Origin: Cavenderia fasciculata
Lineage: Eukaryota > Evosea > Eumycetozoa > Acytosteliales > Cavenderiaceae
Length of the DNA stretch: 64,000 nt
Direction of reading: 5' to 3'
Assembly: GCF_000203815.1 (NCBI RefSeq)
Contig: NW_004457642.1
Span: 434,001 to 498,000, forward strand
Below, piece by piece: positions 1 through 14,512 of this stretch; the stretch's first letter is position 1; each line of letters opens with the position of its first letter. Both the position numbers and the translations under genes were made by a program. The notes below the pieces were generated by a model. The model made no database searches. It saw only the letters and a program-made list of their open reading frames with translations, and had not been told where the DNA came from.

Positions 1-3000
1 GTCACATCCACCATCATTACTCTTGTCGATTAATAATGGTGAGAAATCAGGATCGAGAATACATGATTGACATTGTGGTAGATTGATACCAATCAATGCA
101 ATCGATTGTTCATTACTGCTACTTGATTGTGTCAATGATATGAGTTGTGTTTGTGAATAGGTTGGTCGACCATCAGACAATGCAACATCAATAAATCTAC
201 CATTGAATTGAATATCATCTTTGATCACTCTGAGGTATTGCAGTGATGACAATGAATCATATGATATTGCATCAATCTCTTTTTCATTGCAATCATATTG
301 GATTGTTTGGTTGTTGATAATGACAGTTCTAAATACAACTCTGAGTGTTGCTAAATTCGATGAGTATTGCCAATTTGTTACGTTGACAGCCAACTTTATG
401 GAATTTGGATTGATGTGAAGTTGTTGATCTCCAAATTGAATATCTCTTGATTGTGTTGAGAATGATATTGTTGACAGTACACTGACTGATTGGAAAAGTA
501 TTGAGTTGATGTCTGATGATGGTGAAGAGGATGATGAAAGGGTTGTATTTAATTGATAATCAACAATAGTTGTAATATTATTGGTTGATGCATTCACAAT
601 CCAAGTATAGTTTGAAATAAATAATTCTTTAACAATATTACTATCAAAATCCAATTCTTGAATTGATGCAACTTCAAATTGGAAATCAATTCCATCAATA
701 TCAAATGATACTGTTGGTGAGGTTGTATTTTGTGTAATCGTTGTATTTATAACTAAATAATATAAATAAATTAATTAATAAAAATAAATTAAATAATTAA
801 TTAATATAAATAATTGATAATTAATTATTATTTAATTACATACACTTTGTAAAACATTCATCATCAGGATTATAGTCTTGGTCACATTGACATATTCCGT
901 TTACATCACAAACACCATGACCATAACAATTTGATGTTTGTTTTTCACATTGTTGTTGTGGTGTGTCTGTTGACCCTCCAGAGGTGGTGGTAGTAGTTGT
1001 TGATCCTCCATTTCCAGGTCTACGTAGATTTAAAATATTCTTTGCACTGGTATTCAAAGAATCAAGTTGTAATTGAACCGATGATAATCCATAATTTGGT
1101 GTTTGTTCCAACAAACAAGTAATTAACCATTGTGATGTTGCATTAACTACAGCACAATCCAAAGTATTATTAATTTTAATTGATAAGTTTGATTGTCCAA
1201 AAGGTCCAAAATCACCATACAAACTGACCAATTTAGTATTATTTACATTATAACTACCAGATGAAATGATTGGATATGGTTTTGAACAGTCATTGTAAAA
1301 TGCATTACTGTTACAAACGCATTGACCTGTAGTATTACACAGACCATTACCATGGCAATTACTGGTTGATTGTTGACAGATATATTCAGGTGTTATCATA
1401 AACGATCCAGAATAAATAGTATCTGTCACAACAACTTCTATTGTTTCATTTCCCAATGCTGTCATAAGTTGACAATAAATGATATTGGTTGCAACTGAAA
1501 ATAACGAACAACTTGGTACACTGGCATGGTCCTGTTGGTATAAAAATACGTTCCATAACAATGACGACACTATTGGCCAATACCCTTTTATTTCGATAGT
1601 CTCTCCAACTTGAGCAGGGAGGGGACTGATCGAATAAATCTTTGGATAGGGTGCATCGAATTGGAAAAACTTTGCAGTAAAGTAATAGTCATTTGACATT
1701 GATACATTATGATTTCCAGAGGTGAGTGTGGCGATTTTGCACTCAAACCTCTTTTCTATACTATCATAAGACAGTGCGGCGCACTCTTGATTGTCAACCA
1801 TGACAGTGTGTTCAAAATATGTATTAAATGTAGCATTAAAGGTTAACATTGCTGCATAACTAGTGTTTGAGGGTAGCAGATTGAGTTGACCAATTGTGAT
1901 ACCACCCTCGACCAATGTAATTTGTGTTATTGGGGCACCTGAATATGTGCTCATATCCAAGGTGACGTTGGTTGGGACCAATGGTGGATTAATAAAATTG
2001 GCATTAAGTATTTTGTTTGGAACCCCTTTTGTCAAAGTGTAATTTGACTTGCTTGATCCCCACCCAATGTTTTGGCCAGTCAATACATATTGTCCATTGT
2101 TAGTTACAATATTACTAGAATTATTAATTAAAACTAAAAAGGAAAGAAATAAAAGGTTAATAAATATAAATGAATTAATTAAATTGTTTGTTTTCATACA
2201 TACCATTACAAACTTTGCCTGGAGGATAGGGTAAACTTGTCGTGATATAATTAAAAGGAAAGTTGGTAACATTTTTGTAACACCAATAGCAATCTGGTAA
2301 CGAGCTGACACTTGTACCAGCTACATTGAGGACATGTGCACAATAGATATCGGTGATGGGTCCTGTGAAATCTAGGTTGTTGGCTACATTTAATGAATCT
2401 AGTCCTGGGTGTCCGGATATCATGTTTGCATCAAAAGTGGTAAATTGATTTCCATCCAAAATCAATTGTTTCAGTGACAAAGAGATCGATGGTATAGATA
2501 CAAGATTATTGTATCCCAAATTTCTAAAATAATAATAATAATAAATTGAAAATACAATGAGTGATTAGAGAATGGATGTGGACTTGTGTTTTTGATCTTT
2601 GGAGACTCTCTTACAAAAGAAACAATTTAGGAGGAAAAGCTCCAACTATTGGAAATGATGACAATCCCATGCTCCTCAATACAATCGTTTCAAGGACTGG
2701 ATACTGTGAACTGGTAATTGGAAAAGGTGTTACAGTTGATAAAGGTCCTGCCACTGATCTAAAAAAATAGGTAAAACAATTTAATAACAGTTGATTATTA
2801 TGAATTAATTAATTTGTTGTATACCTACAATGATGATAATAAATATGGATATCCAATATTCAAATTACATTGTCCTGGGGCCGAGTCAATTTTACCTGTA
2901 CAATGTCTATTTTTTTTTTAAAAAAAAAAAAAAAAGATATTAATAATAATTTAAATTGCAATTGGAGGAACAAACATCATACAAAGTAGTTTGATTAAAA

Positions 3001-3628
3001 AGATATATATACGGCATATTGTGATGAATGGTGTTTTTGGAATTTTGGATCGTCAGGAATTTACTATTAAAAGAATAATTATTAGTTTAACAAATTAATT
3101 TAATTATTAAAAACCAACTCGATGACAACTCTGGCCTTAACTTACGCAGTGGTTAATTTTGGAAATGAGTTTGATGTAATGTTGATAAAGTGGGATCCAT
3201 CATCAGTACCATTCAATTCAAAGACAAAAGAAGCAAGTTTTGGAAGGTAATAGGTATGGTCAATGGTCATTGATTGAATCGGTGTGTTTATAAACAGCAA
3301 AAACAACGATTGGGAATTGTTGAGAAACGTCGGTGGAAGAGTCGTTAGATTTGGACATCTAGACAATGCAAAATCTACCACTAACGGAAAGGAAAAGTTT
3401 GGTGGCACCGATACAACCGATGGATCATTTGAAATAGTAATCGTAGTCGGGGTATTCAAATCTTGAATCAAATCTAATATATTCAATGAATAGTTGGTAA
3501 CGACAAATGTATTCGGCTCAATTCGAAGTGATATCAAACGAGGAAGGTAGAGTGATTTCATGTTGGGATCTGGGTCTCCTACATAATTATAATTATATAA
3601 ATTTATAATATTAAACATACTAAAAAAG

Positions 3629-3660
<32 letters not shown>

Positions 3661-4112
3661 GAAAGAAGAGGAATTAATTATGTCATAAATAATTATTTAG
3701 GTCATTCTTGTTGTCTTACACATGTGTTATATGGGATAATCCATCTCCATACTCATCATTACATGCAAAGAATGATGTTTGACAAAGCGATTGATTTTGA
3801 GGTGCTGATGCTCCATATTGTCTTATTTTTTTTTTTGAATCAAAATGTTAGTAAATCTCAAAGTACCGGAATATCTCAAACTAATCTTTTAATACATACC
3901 TGATTAGGAATATTGCTGAATCAACTTTTAAGTTTAAATTAGATAAGTGGGTATTAATAACAATTTTAAAAATGTATTTAATAAAGTATAAACATACGTT
4001 CTTGTTGAGGTAATAATGATTGTGATGAAACTATTTTACAAGAATGAAAAGACAGAATAATACATAATAATAAATATACAACTCCTCTTGTAGTGAGGAA
4101 AAGATTATTCAT
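1..4112 (-). CDS. ComC-like LRR-TIG-EGF surface receptor, copy 1 (C-terminus beyond window)
   Basis: Predicted single-pass surface protein; ligand unknown. Exon 1 (4112-3998) encodes a signal peptide (MNNLFLTTRG, then a hydrophobic run) and ends in the family's QQER motif before a GTATGT donor. Small exons down to about 2215 carry a leucine-rich region. Then come a TIG/IPT-like beta region (about 2110-1400), EGF module 1 (about 1375-1265, core CHGNGLC), a second TIG-like stretch, a Ser/Thr/Gly spacer (about 1005-960), EGF module 2 (about 955-845, core CYGHGVC), an intron near 840-755, and the ComC supersandwich domain. The window edge cuts the gene at the DKSND motif, just before the membrane helix. 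There is no intron between EGF 1 and the next domain, a trait shared with copy 2. Family assignment rests on domain order and on near identity to complete copies 2 and 3. Exon borders in the leucine-rich part are approximate. Confidence 0.85.
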
Positions 4113-4542
4113 TCTCTACTTTGAGAGAGACTGTGTATCTTATAATGAATAAAAAACGAAGCCATATGAGAGCTGTTCAAAAAATAATCTGGGGTATTAT
4201 AAAAAAATAAATGTTTTCGAAGATCTTTTAAAAATTATCCACGATACCACTGGGATCGTATCTTGTTGTCCGTTACGGTATCTAAATATCTCAGCAACAA
4301 TATCTTGTTGTTGGGCGATATCTTCTTTTTACAAACTTAAAACAAAATACAAGTTGTTGCCTCCCCATCCCTCTATTTTGGTACGCTTCACCTTTTGGTA
4401 GAAATATAAGTATCCTTATCTTGACGCGAGATAAATATCTTCTTCTTTCACAAAAAATAAAAAACAAAATAAATGTAGAAATAAATAAGTAAGTAGATTC
4501 GTTTAAAAGGGTATATCTGTGATGTCAATACCTGAATTAGAT
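4113..4542. other. Intergenic gap between copies 1 and 2
   Basis: This 430 bp gap lies upstream of copy 1 and downstream of copy 2, which are head to tail. It is AT-rich and contains several ATATCT/TATCTTG words (about 4290-4330), also seen near other copies of the family. I see no open frame, RNA gene or repeat that I can name. Confidence 0.5.
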
Positions 4543-7500
4543 CTAATTCATTTCTTGAAGTTTCATTTGCATTTTTTGGTTGATTCTGATCTTGGCTTGT
4601 GTCTTTTTGATGGCGATGATTGCTGCTGCTGTAATGGCTATGGCGCCAAATCCACCAACTACCACACCAACTATGATTCTCCAGTTATTTGATTTACTGT
4701 CACATCCACTGTCATTACTCTTGTCGATTAATAATGGTGAGAAATCAGGATCGAGAACACATGATTGACATTGTGGCAAGTTGATACCAATCAATGCAAT
4801 CGATTCATCCTCATTGCTACTTGGTTGTGTCAATGATATGAGTTGTGTTTGTGAATAGGTTGGTCGACCATTTGACAATGCAACATCAATAAATCTACCA
4901 TTGAATTGAATATCATCTTTGATCACTCTGAGGTATTGCAATGATGACAATGAATCATATGATAATGCATCAACCTCTTTTTCATTACAATCATATTCAA
5001 CTGTTTGATTGTTGATGATGATTGTTCTAAATACAACTCTGAGTGTTGCCAAGTTGGATGAATATTGCCAATTTGTAATATTAATTGCCAACTTTATGGA
5101 ATTTGGGTTGATGTGAAGTTTTTGATCTCCAAATTGAATGTCTCTAGGTTTTGAAGAGAATGATATCGTTGATAGTACACTAACTGATTGGAAGAGGATA
5201 CTATTAATGTCTGTTGAAGAGGAGGATGATGGAAGGGTTGTATTTAATTGATAATCAACAATAGTTGTAATATTATTGGTTGATGCATTCACAATCCAAG
5301 TATAATTTGAAATAAATAATTCTTTAATAATATTACTATCACAATCCAATTCTTGAACTGATACCACTTCAAATTGGAAATCAATTCCATCAATATCAAA
5401 TGATACTGTTGGTGATGTTGTATTTGGTGTAATCGTTGTATTTATAACTAAATAAATAATAAAAAATAATTGATTAATTATTATTACTTTAAATTAATAA
5501 TTAATTAAATTAATTTGTTTTTTTTAAATAAAACATACACTTTGTAAAACATTCATCATCTGGATTATAGTTATCTTCACATTGACATTTTCCGTTTACA
5601 TCACAAACACCATGACCATAACAATTTGATGTTTGTTTTTCACATAATTGTTGTGGTGTGTCTGGTGTTGATCCTCCAGAAGTGGTTGTAGCAGTTGTTG
5701 TTAAACCATTATTACCTCCATTATCGGGTTGTCTAAGATATAAAACATTCTTTGCACTTGTATTCAAAGAATCAAGTTGTACTTGTACCGATGATAATCC
5801 ATAGTTTGGTGTTTTCTCCAAATCACAAGTGATTAATGTTTGTGATTTTATATATACAGTACAATCCAAAGTATTATTAATTTTAATTGATATGATTTCA
5901 ATCGAGTCGATATTAGGTCCAAAATCACCATTAATAGTAACCATTTTGTTGTTGGTTGCATTATAACTACCAGATGAAATGATTGGATATGGTTTTGAAC
6001 AATTATTATAATAGCCATTACTATTACAATCACATTGACCGACAGTATTACACAGACCATTACCATGACAATAATCAGTTGATTGTTGACAAATGTATTG
6101 GTTGGTGACTAGTAATGACCCAGTATTAATACCATCTGAAACAGCCACTTCTATTTGATCTATCAACGGTGATGCAACTTGACAGACAATAGTCGACGGT
6201 GTAAACGATGCAATTGTGCATATTGAAACGACTGAATTGTCACTTTTGAATTTAACGGTAATGTTTGTTTGAGAGGGTCCAAAATTACCAGACAATGTAA
6301 TCATTGATCCAATCGTTGTAGGCAACGGTCTGATCGAATTGAGTACTGGATAAGGTGACACGTCAAACTTTCTTGATGTGCTGTAATGATCGTTGAAAAA
6401 GGTGATGCTGTGAGACCCGATTGTCAAATCATTCATGACGCACATCTGTTGGTCTGGTGGGAAATAAATGAAAAAGCTGCAGTTGCGAGAGTCAACCTGT
6501 CCATAATGAAGGAAATACCCATTAAAGGTGACCTTTAAGAAAATAAACGTTACAGCGTTAGAGGTTCCATTAATGAATGTTTGGAGGGATAAAGAAACTA
6601 TCTCAACACCACCCTCGACAACTGTAATCTGTTTTTGTGGTTCAGTGTCATATGGAACCAAATTCAATGTAAAATTGGTTGGAATCATTGATAAAACTTT
6701 AAAAGCAACCTCTAGTTTACTATTTGCAACTACTTTTGAAAGTGTATAGTTTACATTTCCTTCTTCATTACCGAATCCTAAATTTTGACCTGTCAACATA
6801 TACTTTCCATTATTTGTTATAATATTATCAGCATTATCAATTGTAACTAAAAAATTTAAAATAAAATAATTAATTAATTAATAAATAAATAAAAAGGTTA
6901 TATATAATAATTTTACATACCATTACAATAAAATTTAGATGGGAATGTTAAAGAGGTTTGGACATAAGGTCCGACAAAAGATGCATTGATGTAGCACCAA
7001 AAACAATCTGGTAATGAATCGACAAGAGTATAAAGAACATTAAGTTCATGTGCACAATAGGCATCTGTGATTGGTCCAACGAAAAGTGTGTTGTTTGAGA
7101 CCCTCAAAACTTCCAATCCAGTATGAGACCCAATCATTGCCAAATCCAATGTAGTTAAATCGTTACCATCCAAATCTAATTGCCTCAAACTTTGTGGTAT
7201 AAATGGAATAGATAAAAGTCGATTATATCTTAGATTTCTATTAAATAAAATATATTAGTCAGCCATTTAATAATATTCTTTTTTGTTTACAAAATGCTTG
7301 CTTACAAAATTGACAACAAAGGTGGATAGGATCCGACAATTGGGAAATTGGTTAACCCCATATTCTCTAATACTAGGTGGAATAGAATTGGATAGGTAGT
7401 ACTTGTAATAGGAGCAGGCCAAAATGTTGAATTAGGTCCTGCTAATGCTCTATCATTAAAAACAAATAAATAAATATAAATTAGTATCAATCAAAAGTAG

Positions 7501-8867
7501 TATATGTACATCATATTTATACATACAAAGTTGTAATAACGGATGGATTGCCAATACGTAAATTACATTGACCAGGATTCCACAAACTCATACCCAAACA
7601 AATTCTAAAAATATATTTATATATATATTAGTAAGAAAAATGAATTGAATCGTCTCGTACTGTTAATTTAAACATACATGGAGAATTGACGATTTAAATT
7701 ATGATGGATTGTAATGTTTGCATTTTCAGCTGTATATAAATCACTATACAACAAAATAAATAAATAAATAAATAAATAAATAAATTAATTAATTAATAAA
7801 TAAATATTATTTTGCTTTTTTAAAAAGAACTACTCCTACTACTATTCTTACAGTGACATTAACATAGGAAATGATTTAGATGTGATATTGATGGAATGTG
7901 ATGGGCCAGTGCAATTTACAGTGATTCTCAAAGAAGATAGTTGAGGAAGGTAGAGTGTGGGACCAATGATCATCGATTGGACTGGCGAATAGATGTGAAG
8001 AATGGACACTGCCGAATTGTTTAAAAGTGTCGAAGGAAGAGAAGTCAAGCCCGGACTATTCAAAGAGAACAAACTCAACCTGGGGAAATCGGTAAAGTCT
8101 GGAGGCACATAGGTGATGGTTGGGTCATTCTCAATGTATATATTTTGCAATGATTTGAGGGGTTTGAGGTATTCCAGAATATTGATAGATGGATTGGTTA
8201 CTTGTCGACCAACACTTTGAACGAGTTTAAATGTATTCAATTCGGGAAGATCTAATGATTGTAAAGTTGGTGTTCCCCAATTAACATAAGCACCTAAACC
8301 CGCAAATATACTAAAAGAAAGAAAGAACCATTAATATTACATTAATTTGATGTTATTGTTGCATACCATATCAATCATATCATATTATATCATAATGTAC
8401 ATACATTTGAGTGAGATGGTATTGTTCATCTGAAGTGTTGTATAAACACGTAAAGTACTGAGGTGTTTGGCATATCAATGATGGTATGATTGCTATGCCA
8501 TATTGTCTTTTTTAAAGAAATAAATAGTTATAGTAATAATAGTTAGAACAAATCTTTATATCTATCTTCTCCTCTATTTAATGCACTACATACTGTAATA
8601 TGAATGTGACAGAATCAGCTGTATATTTACAAAATAAATAAAAAAAGAATGATTAAAATACACTGCTGTGAAGTTTACAACACTTTTTATTTCTCTCTGA
8701 ATATTTATTTATTTATTTTATTTGTTAACAATGTACATACATTCTGCTTGGTTTAATGATTGTGATATTGATGTACCACATAATAATGAAACTGTTAGTA
8801 GTATTAAAATAATCCAATGGCTGCCACCTCTTGATTGGTGGCGTGTTGTTGTAGTTAATTTATACAT
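4543..8867 (-). CDS. ComC-like LRR-TIG-EGF surface receptor, copy 2
   Basis: Complete ComC-like receptor; partner unknown. I chose the ATG at 8867 because it gives a basic start (MYKLTTTTRHQSRGG) followed by a hydrophobic signal core. An upstream in-frame ATG at 8942 gives a poorer leader. Leucine-rich exons run from about 8640 to 6913, with repeats such as LDLDGNDLTTLD near 7150. TIG/IPT-like beta domains cover about 6800-6110, EGF 1 about 6090-5990, a second TIG-like part about 5980-5700, a Thr/Ser/Gly spacer about 5700-5660, and EGF 2 about 5645-5545. The last exon (about 5449-4543) encodes the supersandwich domain, the conserved PQCQSCVLDPDFSPL motif, one membrane helix (about 4690-4610, WRIIVGVVVGG start) and a short basic tail. 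EGF 1 and the following domain share one exon. I see no frame break. Confidence 0.88.
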
Positions 8868-9067
8868 GTAATAATGGTTTGTTCTGTATCTTTGTATATC
8901 TATTTTAATCAAAATACCCTTTGAAAGAGTTGTCAACATCACATTATTAATATTAACAAGGATATTAATAAATGATATATTTGCGATCTAGATACTTATC
9001 GGCAAAAAAATGGGTATTCACGCATGATCGTATAATAATATATTATTAATTTATTTGGAACTCTTGT

Positions 9068-12000
9068 TTAGTTGATATTGTGAAGTTTAGATTCGATACA
9101 TGCACTATCAGATTTAAATTTTTTGATCTTTTTGTATGTAATGATTGATCCAACTGCAATGGCAACAGCACCAATTCCACCAACAACACATCCAACAATG
9201 ATTCTCCAGTTATTTGATTTCTCACATCCACTATCATTACTCTTGTCGATTAACAATGGTGAGAAATCAGGATCGAGAACACATGATTGACATTGTGGCA
9301 AGTTGATACCAATCAATGCAATCGATTGTTCATCGTTACTGGTTGATTGTGTCAATGATATGACTTCTGTTTGTGAATAGGTTGGTCGACCATCAGACAA
9401 TGCAACATCAATAAATCTACCATTGAATTGAATATCATCTTTGATCACTCTGAGGTATTGCAGTGATGACAATGAATCATATGTTAATGCATCAATTTGC
9501 TTGTCGTTACAATCGTATTCGACTGTTTGATCGTTGATGGTGATTGTTCTAAATACAACTCTGAGTGTTGCCAAGTTGGATGAGTATTGCCAATTTGTAA
9601 CATTGACTGATAGTTTAATCGAGTTGGCATTGATGTGAAGTTGTTGATCTCCAAATTGAATATCTCTTGGTTTTGAAGAGAATGATATCGTTGATAGTAC
9701 ACTGACTGATTGGAATAATATAGAGTTGATATCGGTGGTAGAGCTGTTTTTTAAAGTTGTATTTAATTGATAATCAACAATAGTTGTAATATTATTGGTT
9801 GATGCATTCACAATCCAAGTATAATTTGAAATAAATAATTCTTTAACAATATTACTATCAAAATCCAATTCTTGAATGGATACAACTTCAAATTGGAAAT
9901 CAATTCCATCAATATCAAATGATACCGTTGGTGATGTTGTATTTGGTGTAATCGTTGTATTTATAACTAAATAAAAATAAAAGTAAATAAATAATAATTA
10001 ATATTACTTTTTAATTTAAATAATTATTTGTTTTTAAATATAACATACACTTTGTAAAACAATTATCATTTTGATTATAAGTATCTTGACATTGACATAT
10101 TCCGTTTACATCACAAACACCATGACCATAACAATTTGATGTTTGTTTTTCACATTGTTGTTGTGGTGTGTCTGGTGTTGGTCCACCTGTTGTAGTAGCG
10201 GAGGTAGTTGGTGAAGATGTAGAACCTGTTGTTGTATTTCCACCTGGATTACCTCCGTTGGATGGAGGTGGACGAAGTTTTAGAATATTTCTAACCATTA
10301 CGTCAAGTCCGTCAACTTGGAGCTGAACCGATGCCAAACCGGGAGTAGGTGGATTAGCAAGAGTGCAGTTTATGACAAATTGTGATTTATCAACAACCGT
10401 ACACTCCAAAGTATTATTAATTTGAATTGATGGGTTTAATTGTCCATAAGGTCCAAAATCACCATACAAACTAACTGTTTGATTATTAACTACACCAAAT
10501 TCACCTGATGATAATTTAGGATATGCTAAAATAAAAATAATTAAATAAATAAATAAATGTAAATAAATATTAATTATTTCATTTTGTTTGTTTGTTTTTG
10601 ATTTTATTATTATATTACATACGTTTTGAACAATCATCATAATAAGCATTACTATTACAGACGCATTGACCATCTTGATTACATTGACCATTACCATGGC
10701 AATAATCAGTTGATTGTTGACAATAATCTTTGCCAGTGATGGTGACTGGGACGGTCTGGTTGTAGTATGGATTGGCAACATCGACTAAATAGACTCCACT
10801 TGCTAGCGGTGGAGATACAAAACAATTGATTTGAGTGGTGGTAGAGTTGATAATGACGCAAGGAGTGGATTGGTTAATGGTGACGGTATGGTTGAAATAG
10901 ACTGGATTGTATTTTAAAACCTCGATTGTAAAGTTGGTCAAATTGGGTGTGTCGTGCGACGTGGTGACTTGCAACAACGAGACACCACCCTCGACAAACG
11001 TAGCGGTGGCAGTTGGTGGCTCGGCATCCTCGGTAAACTTGATCGCATAGGTGGTTGGCAATGTGAGATTGGTTGAACTAAATGCAATATTCACATTTCT
11101 GTTTGGTATACCTCTTGACATTATATATGGTTCATATAATTTATAAGTTCCCCATCCCAATTTTGTTCCTATAAGAAATCAAGTAGACATAATTAGAATA
11201 TAATAATAAACTAATATAATAATTTTAAATGTATGTATGTACATACCAGTTATTCGAGTATGACCCGATTGAACAACAATTAAATCTGAATTATCAATAG
11301 TGACATTGCAAACAAAATTTGGAGGTACAGTCAAATCAGTTCTGACATATTGAGATCCAAGATAACAATAGTAGCAATCTGGGACGGTGGTAATACCAGT
11401 TGATTGGATATTAATAGACTGCAGACATGAATCGATGTTGATGGCGAGTAGATTTGGATTCCCTGAAAGATCGATACCAGCCACAGTGTTTGCACACATT
11501 GCGTCAACATCAATTGTACCAGTCAAGTAATTTTTGCTGAAATCGGCAGCGGCCAAGGAAGCTGGTAACACAAAGGGAAGTGTAACGAAATTGTTTCCTG
11601 TAAGTGTTCTGATCAAAATAAATTAAAATAAAAGAAAGAAAAAGAAATAAATATATATTAATAAAACTATCATTTTCAAAGTGTCGACACATGTACATGT
11701 ACTTACAACGAACCCAATCTTGAAGGGAATGATCCTGGAAAGGTAGTTAAATTAGCATGAATCCAAGCTAAATAAGAAAGATGGGAATAATCTGGTCCAA
11801 TTGGAGGCGTAATACTAGAGTTTTGGCCTCCAATTTCCCTTTTAAACCAAAAAAAAAAAAAGAAAAAAAAGAATTAATATTTGATTGACTTTAAATCATT
11901 TCACTTTTAAATATATATATATATATATACTATACTATACATACAAGTTTGTAATTATGCTTGGGTTGGTGAATGTAACCTTGCAAGTTGAAAAGTCTGA

Positions 12001-13059
12001 TTTACGTAATCCTTCTCCTCCAGTACATTTTCTATTATTATTATTATTATTTTAATATAATTATTATTAGTAATTTTGTTTTGGGTTTAGATTTGAAAAG
12101 GTTGAGTTGAGATCTCCTCTCTCTCATGCTATACTTACATTAGGGTGAGAATTTGATCATTATAGTCATGGTTAATGGTAACTGTTGATCCTTGGTTTTG
12201 TTTGATGGTGAGTGTTCTGAGAGTTGGAAATGATGATTGGGTAAAGGTAAAACCGAGGACACCTGCTCCAGTTCCCATCTCTATGCTGTTGAGTTTTGGT
12301 AGATTGAGTGTACTGTCAATGGTAACCGATTCAATTGGCTCAACGATGGCCACTCGTAATAGATTGGAATTATTGAAAAAGTTGCCGATTGATCGAATAC
12401 TATTATCCTTGGCATCAAAAAGTTGAAGAGATGGTAGACCCTCTGGAAATGTGGCTGGGAGGTATGTTATCGATTTGTCAGTCTCGAAACTCAATTGGGA
12501 CAACAGTGGTAGATTCTTGATATAAGTGGCCACATTGATCGATGAGTTGGCTACTTGTGATGCTCCATGTATCATCAATGTCTTGACTTTAGGTAATACT
12601 AGTACAGTCGATGGATCGGGATTACCAACATTTGTAAATGAATCTTGAAAGAACCGTCTATTTAAAAAATAAATACAAATGTGTTAATTCAAAAAATATT
12701 ATTATACTACTACAAACAAACAAATAAGATAAGATCGATCATTACAGAAAGGTGATATGTCCATCAGCGTCACAAGTGACTCTAGACACACCATTTACAT
12801 ATGAACATATAGTCGAGTCTGTAGGCGCCCCCAATACTCCATATTGTTTTATAAAAAATATAACTGAATTTACTGTAGAGTATAATAATCAATTGATAGT
12901 GTATTGATATTAATATTAATCATATGATAGTATCTGATTTAAATTATACAAACATTCTTCAAGTGGGACTACAATTTGAGCATTTGCAAAATGAAGGTTT
13001 GTTGTTGTACAAAAAAGAAATAGACATAATAATATTACAAAGTTGTGGTATTGATACAT
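9068..13059 (-). CDS. ComC-like LRR-TIG-EGF surface receptor, copy 3
   Basis: Complete ComC-like receptor, outermost gene of the minus-strand array. The ATG at 13059 opens a clear signal peptide (MYQYHNFVILLCLFLFC); the longer frame from 13125 only adds a less typical leader. Leucine-rich exons lie at about 12840-11180, a TIG-like domain at 11160-10740, and EGF 1 at about 10730-10620 (core CHGNGQC). An intron of about 100 bp follows EGF 1, unlike copies 1 and 2 but as in the plus-strand copies. The second TIG-like part, a long Gly/Thr/Ser spacer (about 10265-10160) and EGF 2 (to about 10050) come next. The last exon ends in the supersandwich domain, one helix and a tail richer in Lys (YKKIKKFKSDS) than its neighbours. 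It starts head to head with copy 4, 1.45 kb away. Confidence 0.87.
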
Positions 13060-14512
13060 GATGAGATAAGATAGATAATTAAATTGTTGGGGGAGGAAAA
13101 AGAATAAACATAACCTACAGTCCATCGTCTAAAGTCTGACCTAGGAATCAACAAAAAAATAAGATAAAAAAGGTCACTATTCGATTATTATTCAATTTAA
13201 ATATGTCCCCTTCCTACCTTCTTGAGTCAAAAGGAAAGGAACCGACAACAAAACATAGACGAATAATGAAGAATCGATCATCTGGATGATTTCAAAAAAT
13301 ATCTAGCTTGTCATTGCAGATGATTTGGGTGTCGATTTTTTATAAAGATCTTTGAAACCGGTTTGAGTCCGTGGTGTGGCATCCTACTATGAAAAACGAG
13401 GTCAGTGATGTTGGTGATGAAGTATCTCTTGATGGTCTCGATTGTGTGATGGTTCAAGTAGGTTGTTTAAGCACCTCCACAAGATTGATGAACACACATT
13501 GATGACTCTAGAATTGGAATCATCATTTGAGAGTTGTCGACAACGTGTTGATGACTTTGATGATCTAATAGACAAGACAGAACAGAGTATAGTATTAATA
13601 ATAATGGTTTGTGAAACAAACAAGCAATGATCTTGATCATCTAACAGAAGGTATTGTGAAAATGAATGAATGTAATAACTGATCTGATGATGTGATAATA
13701 TAACAATAATAATATATTGTTATAACAATAATAATCGATTGAGAGTGAGAAAGATCAAACCACCACACTTTTTTTTTTTATTATTTGTTTTCCAAGTACT
13801 CATTCCTCTGCTGTCTTTTGTATATGCAAATATTTGTAGATAATTATATTAATTTCAATTAACTAAAAGAATAAGTTTCTGTTGCTTCATCAATTTGATT
13901 AATTTCCAAGACTCAGACTGTGTACCATTCTCCCCCAGGTCAGACTGACCAACAATGATGAGGATGATATTTTCTCCTTCATGTTAACCTTCAGGGAGAA
14001 TGGTAATGTACATAGAGTCGTTAATTTACAGATTTACACAGTATGAGTATGAGGGATGAAGCGAACGAAGTGAGCAGAAACAATTTTTAGGAGGATGGGT
14101 GAGTGCACACACTTTTTTTTTTAGTGTTGGGGAAAGTAGAAGTTCATTATATATCTCTTTACAGTAAATATTTGTACTAGAATCGAAAAGGTATAAAACA
14201 TGTCAAGCAGTATGTATGCATCAATGACAAGACACCCCCTACAATGTTTCACTGTAACCCAATCCCAGATATTTCTCGTTGGAAATCAGGATAAAATGCG
14301 ATTCTATAAAAAAAAAAGAAAACGAATCAGATATTTATGTTGGTATCGTGGCTTTTGTTTGGTTTTGTGTAAGTCATGAGGTCTTAAAACATAACCTCTA
14401 CATTTTAAAATTTTAATCTTTTTATTCTTTTGTTTATAAAATTTTATCCTTTTATTCTTTCTTCTCTCATCATATAATTTCTCTAGAGATAGATAGATAG
14501 ATAGACCAGACA
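13060..14512. other. Divergent intergenic region between the two receptor arrays
   Basis: This 1,453 bp gap separates the start of copy 3 (minus) from the start of copy 4 (plus), so both promoters must lie here. It contains a 12-bp perfect inverted repeat (13923-13934 with 13994-14005), a short (GATA)n run at about 14488-14503, and a region near 13440-13680 with a 62-codon plus-strand frame rich in Glu/Asp. I could not connect that frame to any gene. No tRNA or snRNA is evident. Confidence 0.6.
13923..14005. repeat. 12-bp perfect inverted repeat with inner palindrome
   Basis: TACCATTCTCCC at 13923-13934 is matched by its exact reverse complement at 13994-14005, leaving a 59-nt interior. Inside it, GGTCAGACTGACC (13938-13950) is itself a palindrome around one base. 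The unit could be a structured transcript, a protein-binding palindrome or a remnant with terminal repeats. I see no matching target-site duplication next to it. Confidence 0.55.

Noticed and set aside
4640-4652. ATGGCGCCAAAT as a third E2F-like site
   Set aside because: It lies inside the membrane-helix codons of receptor copy 2 and is explained by Ala/Gly codons.
13442-13630. 62-codon acidic frame in the divergent gap
   Set aside because: It looks mildly protein-like, but no start context, extension or homology could be found; kept only as a note in the gap entry.
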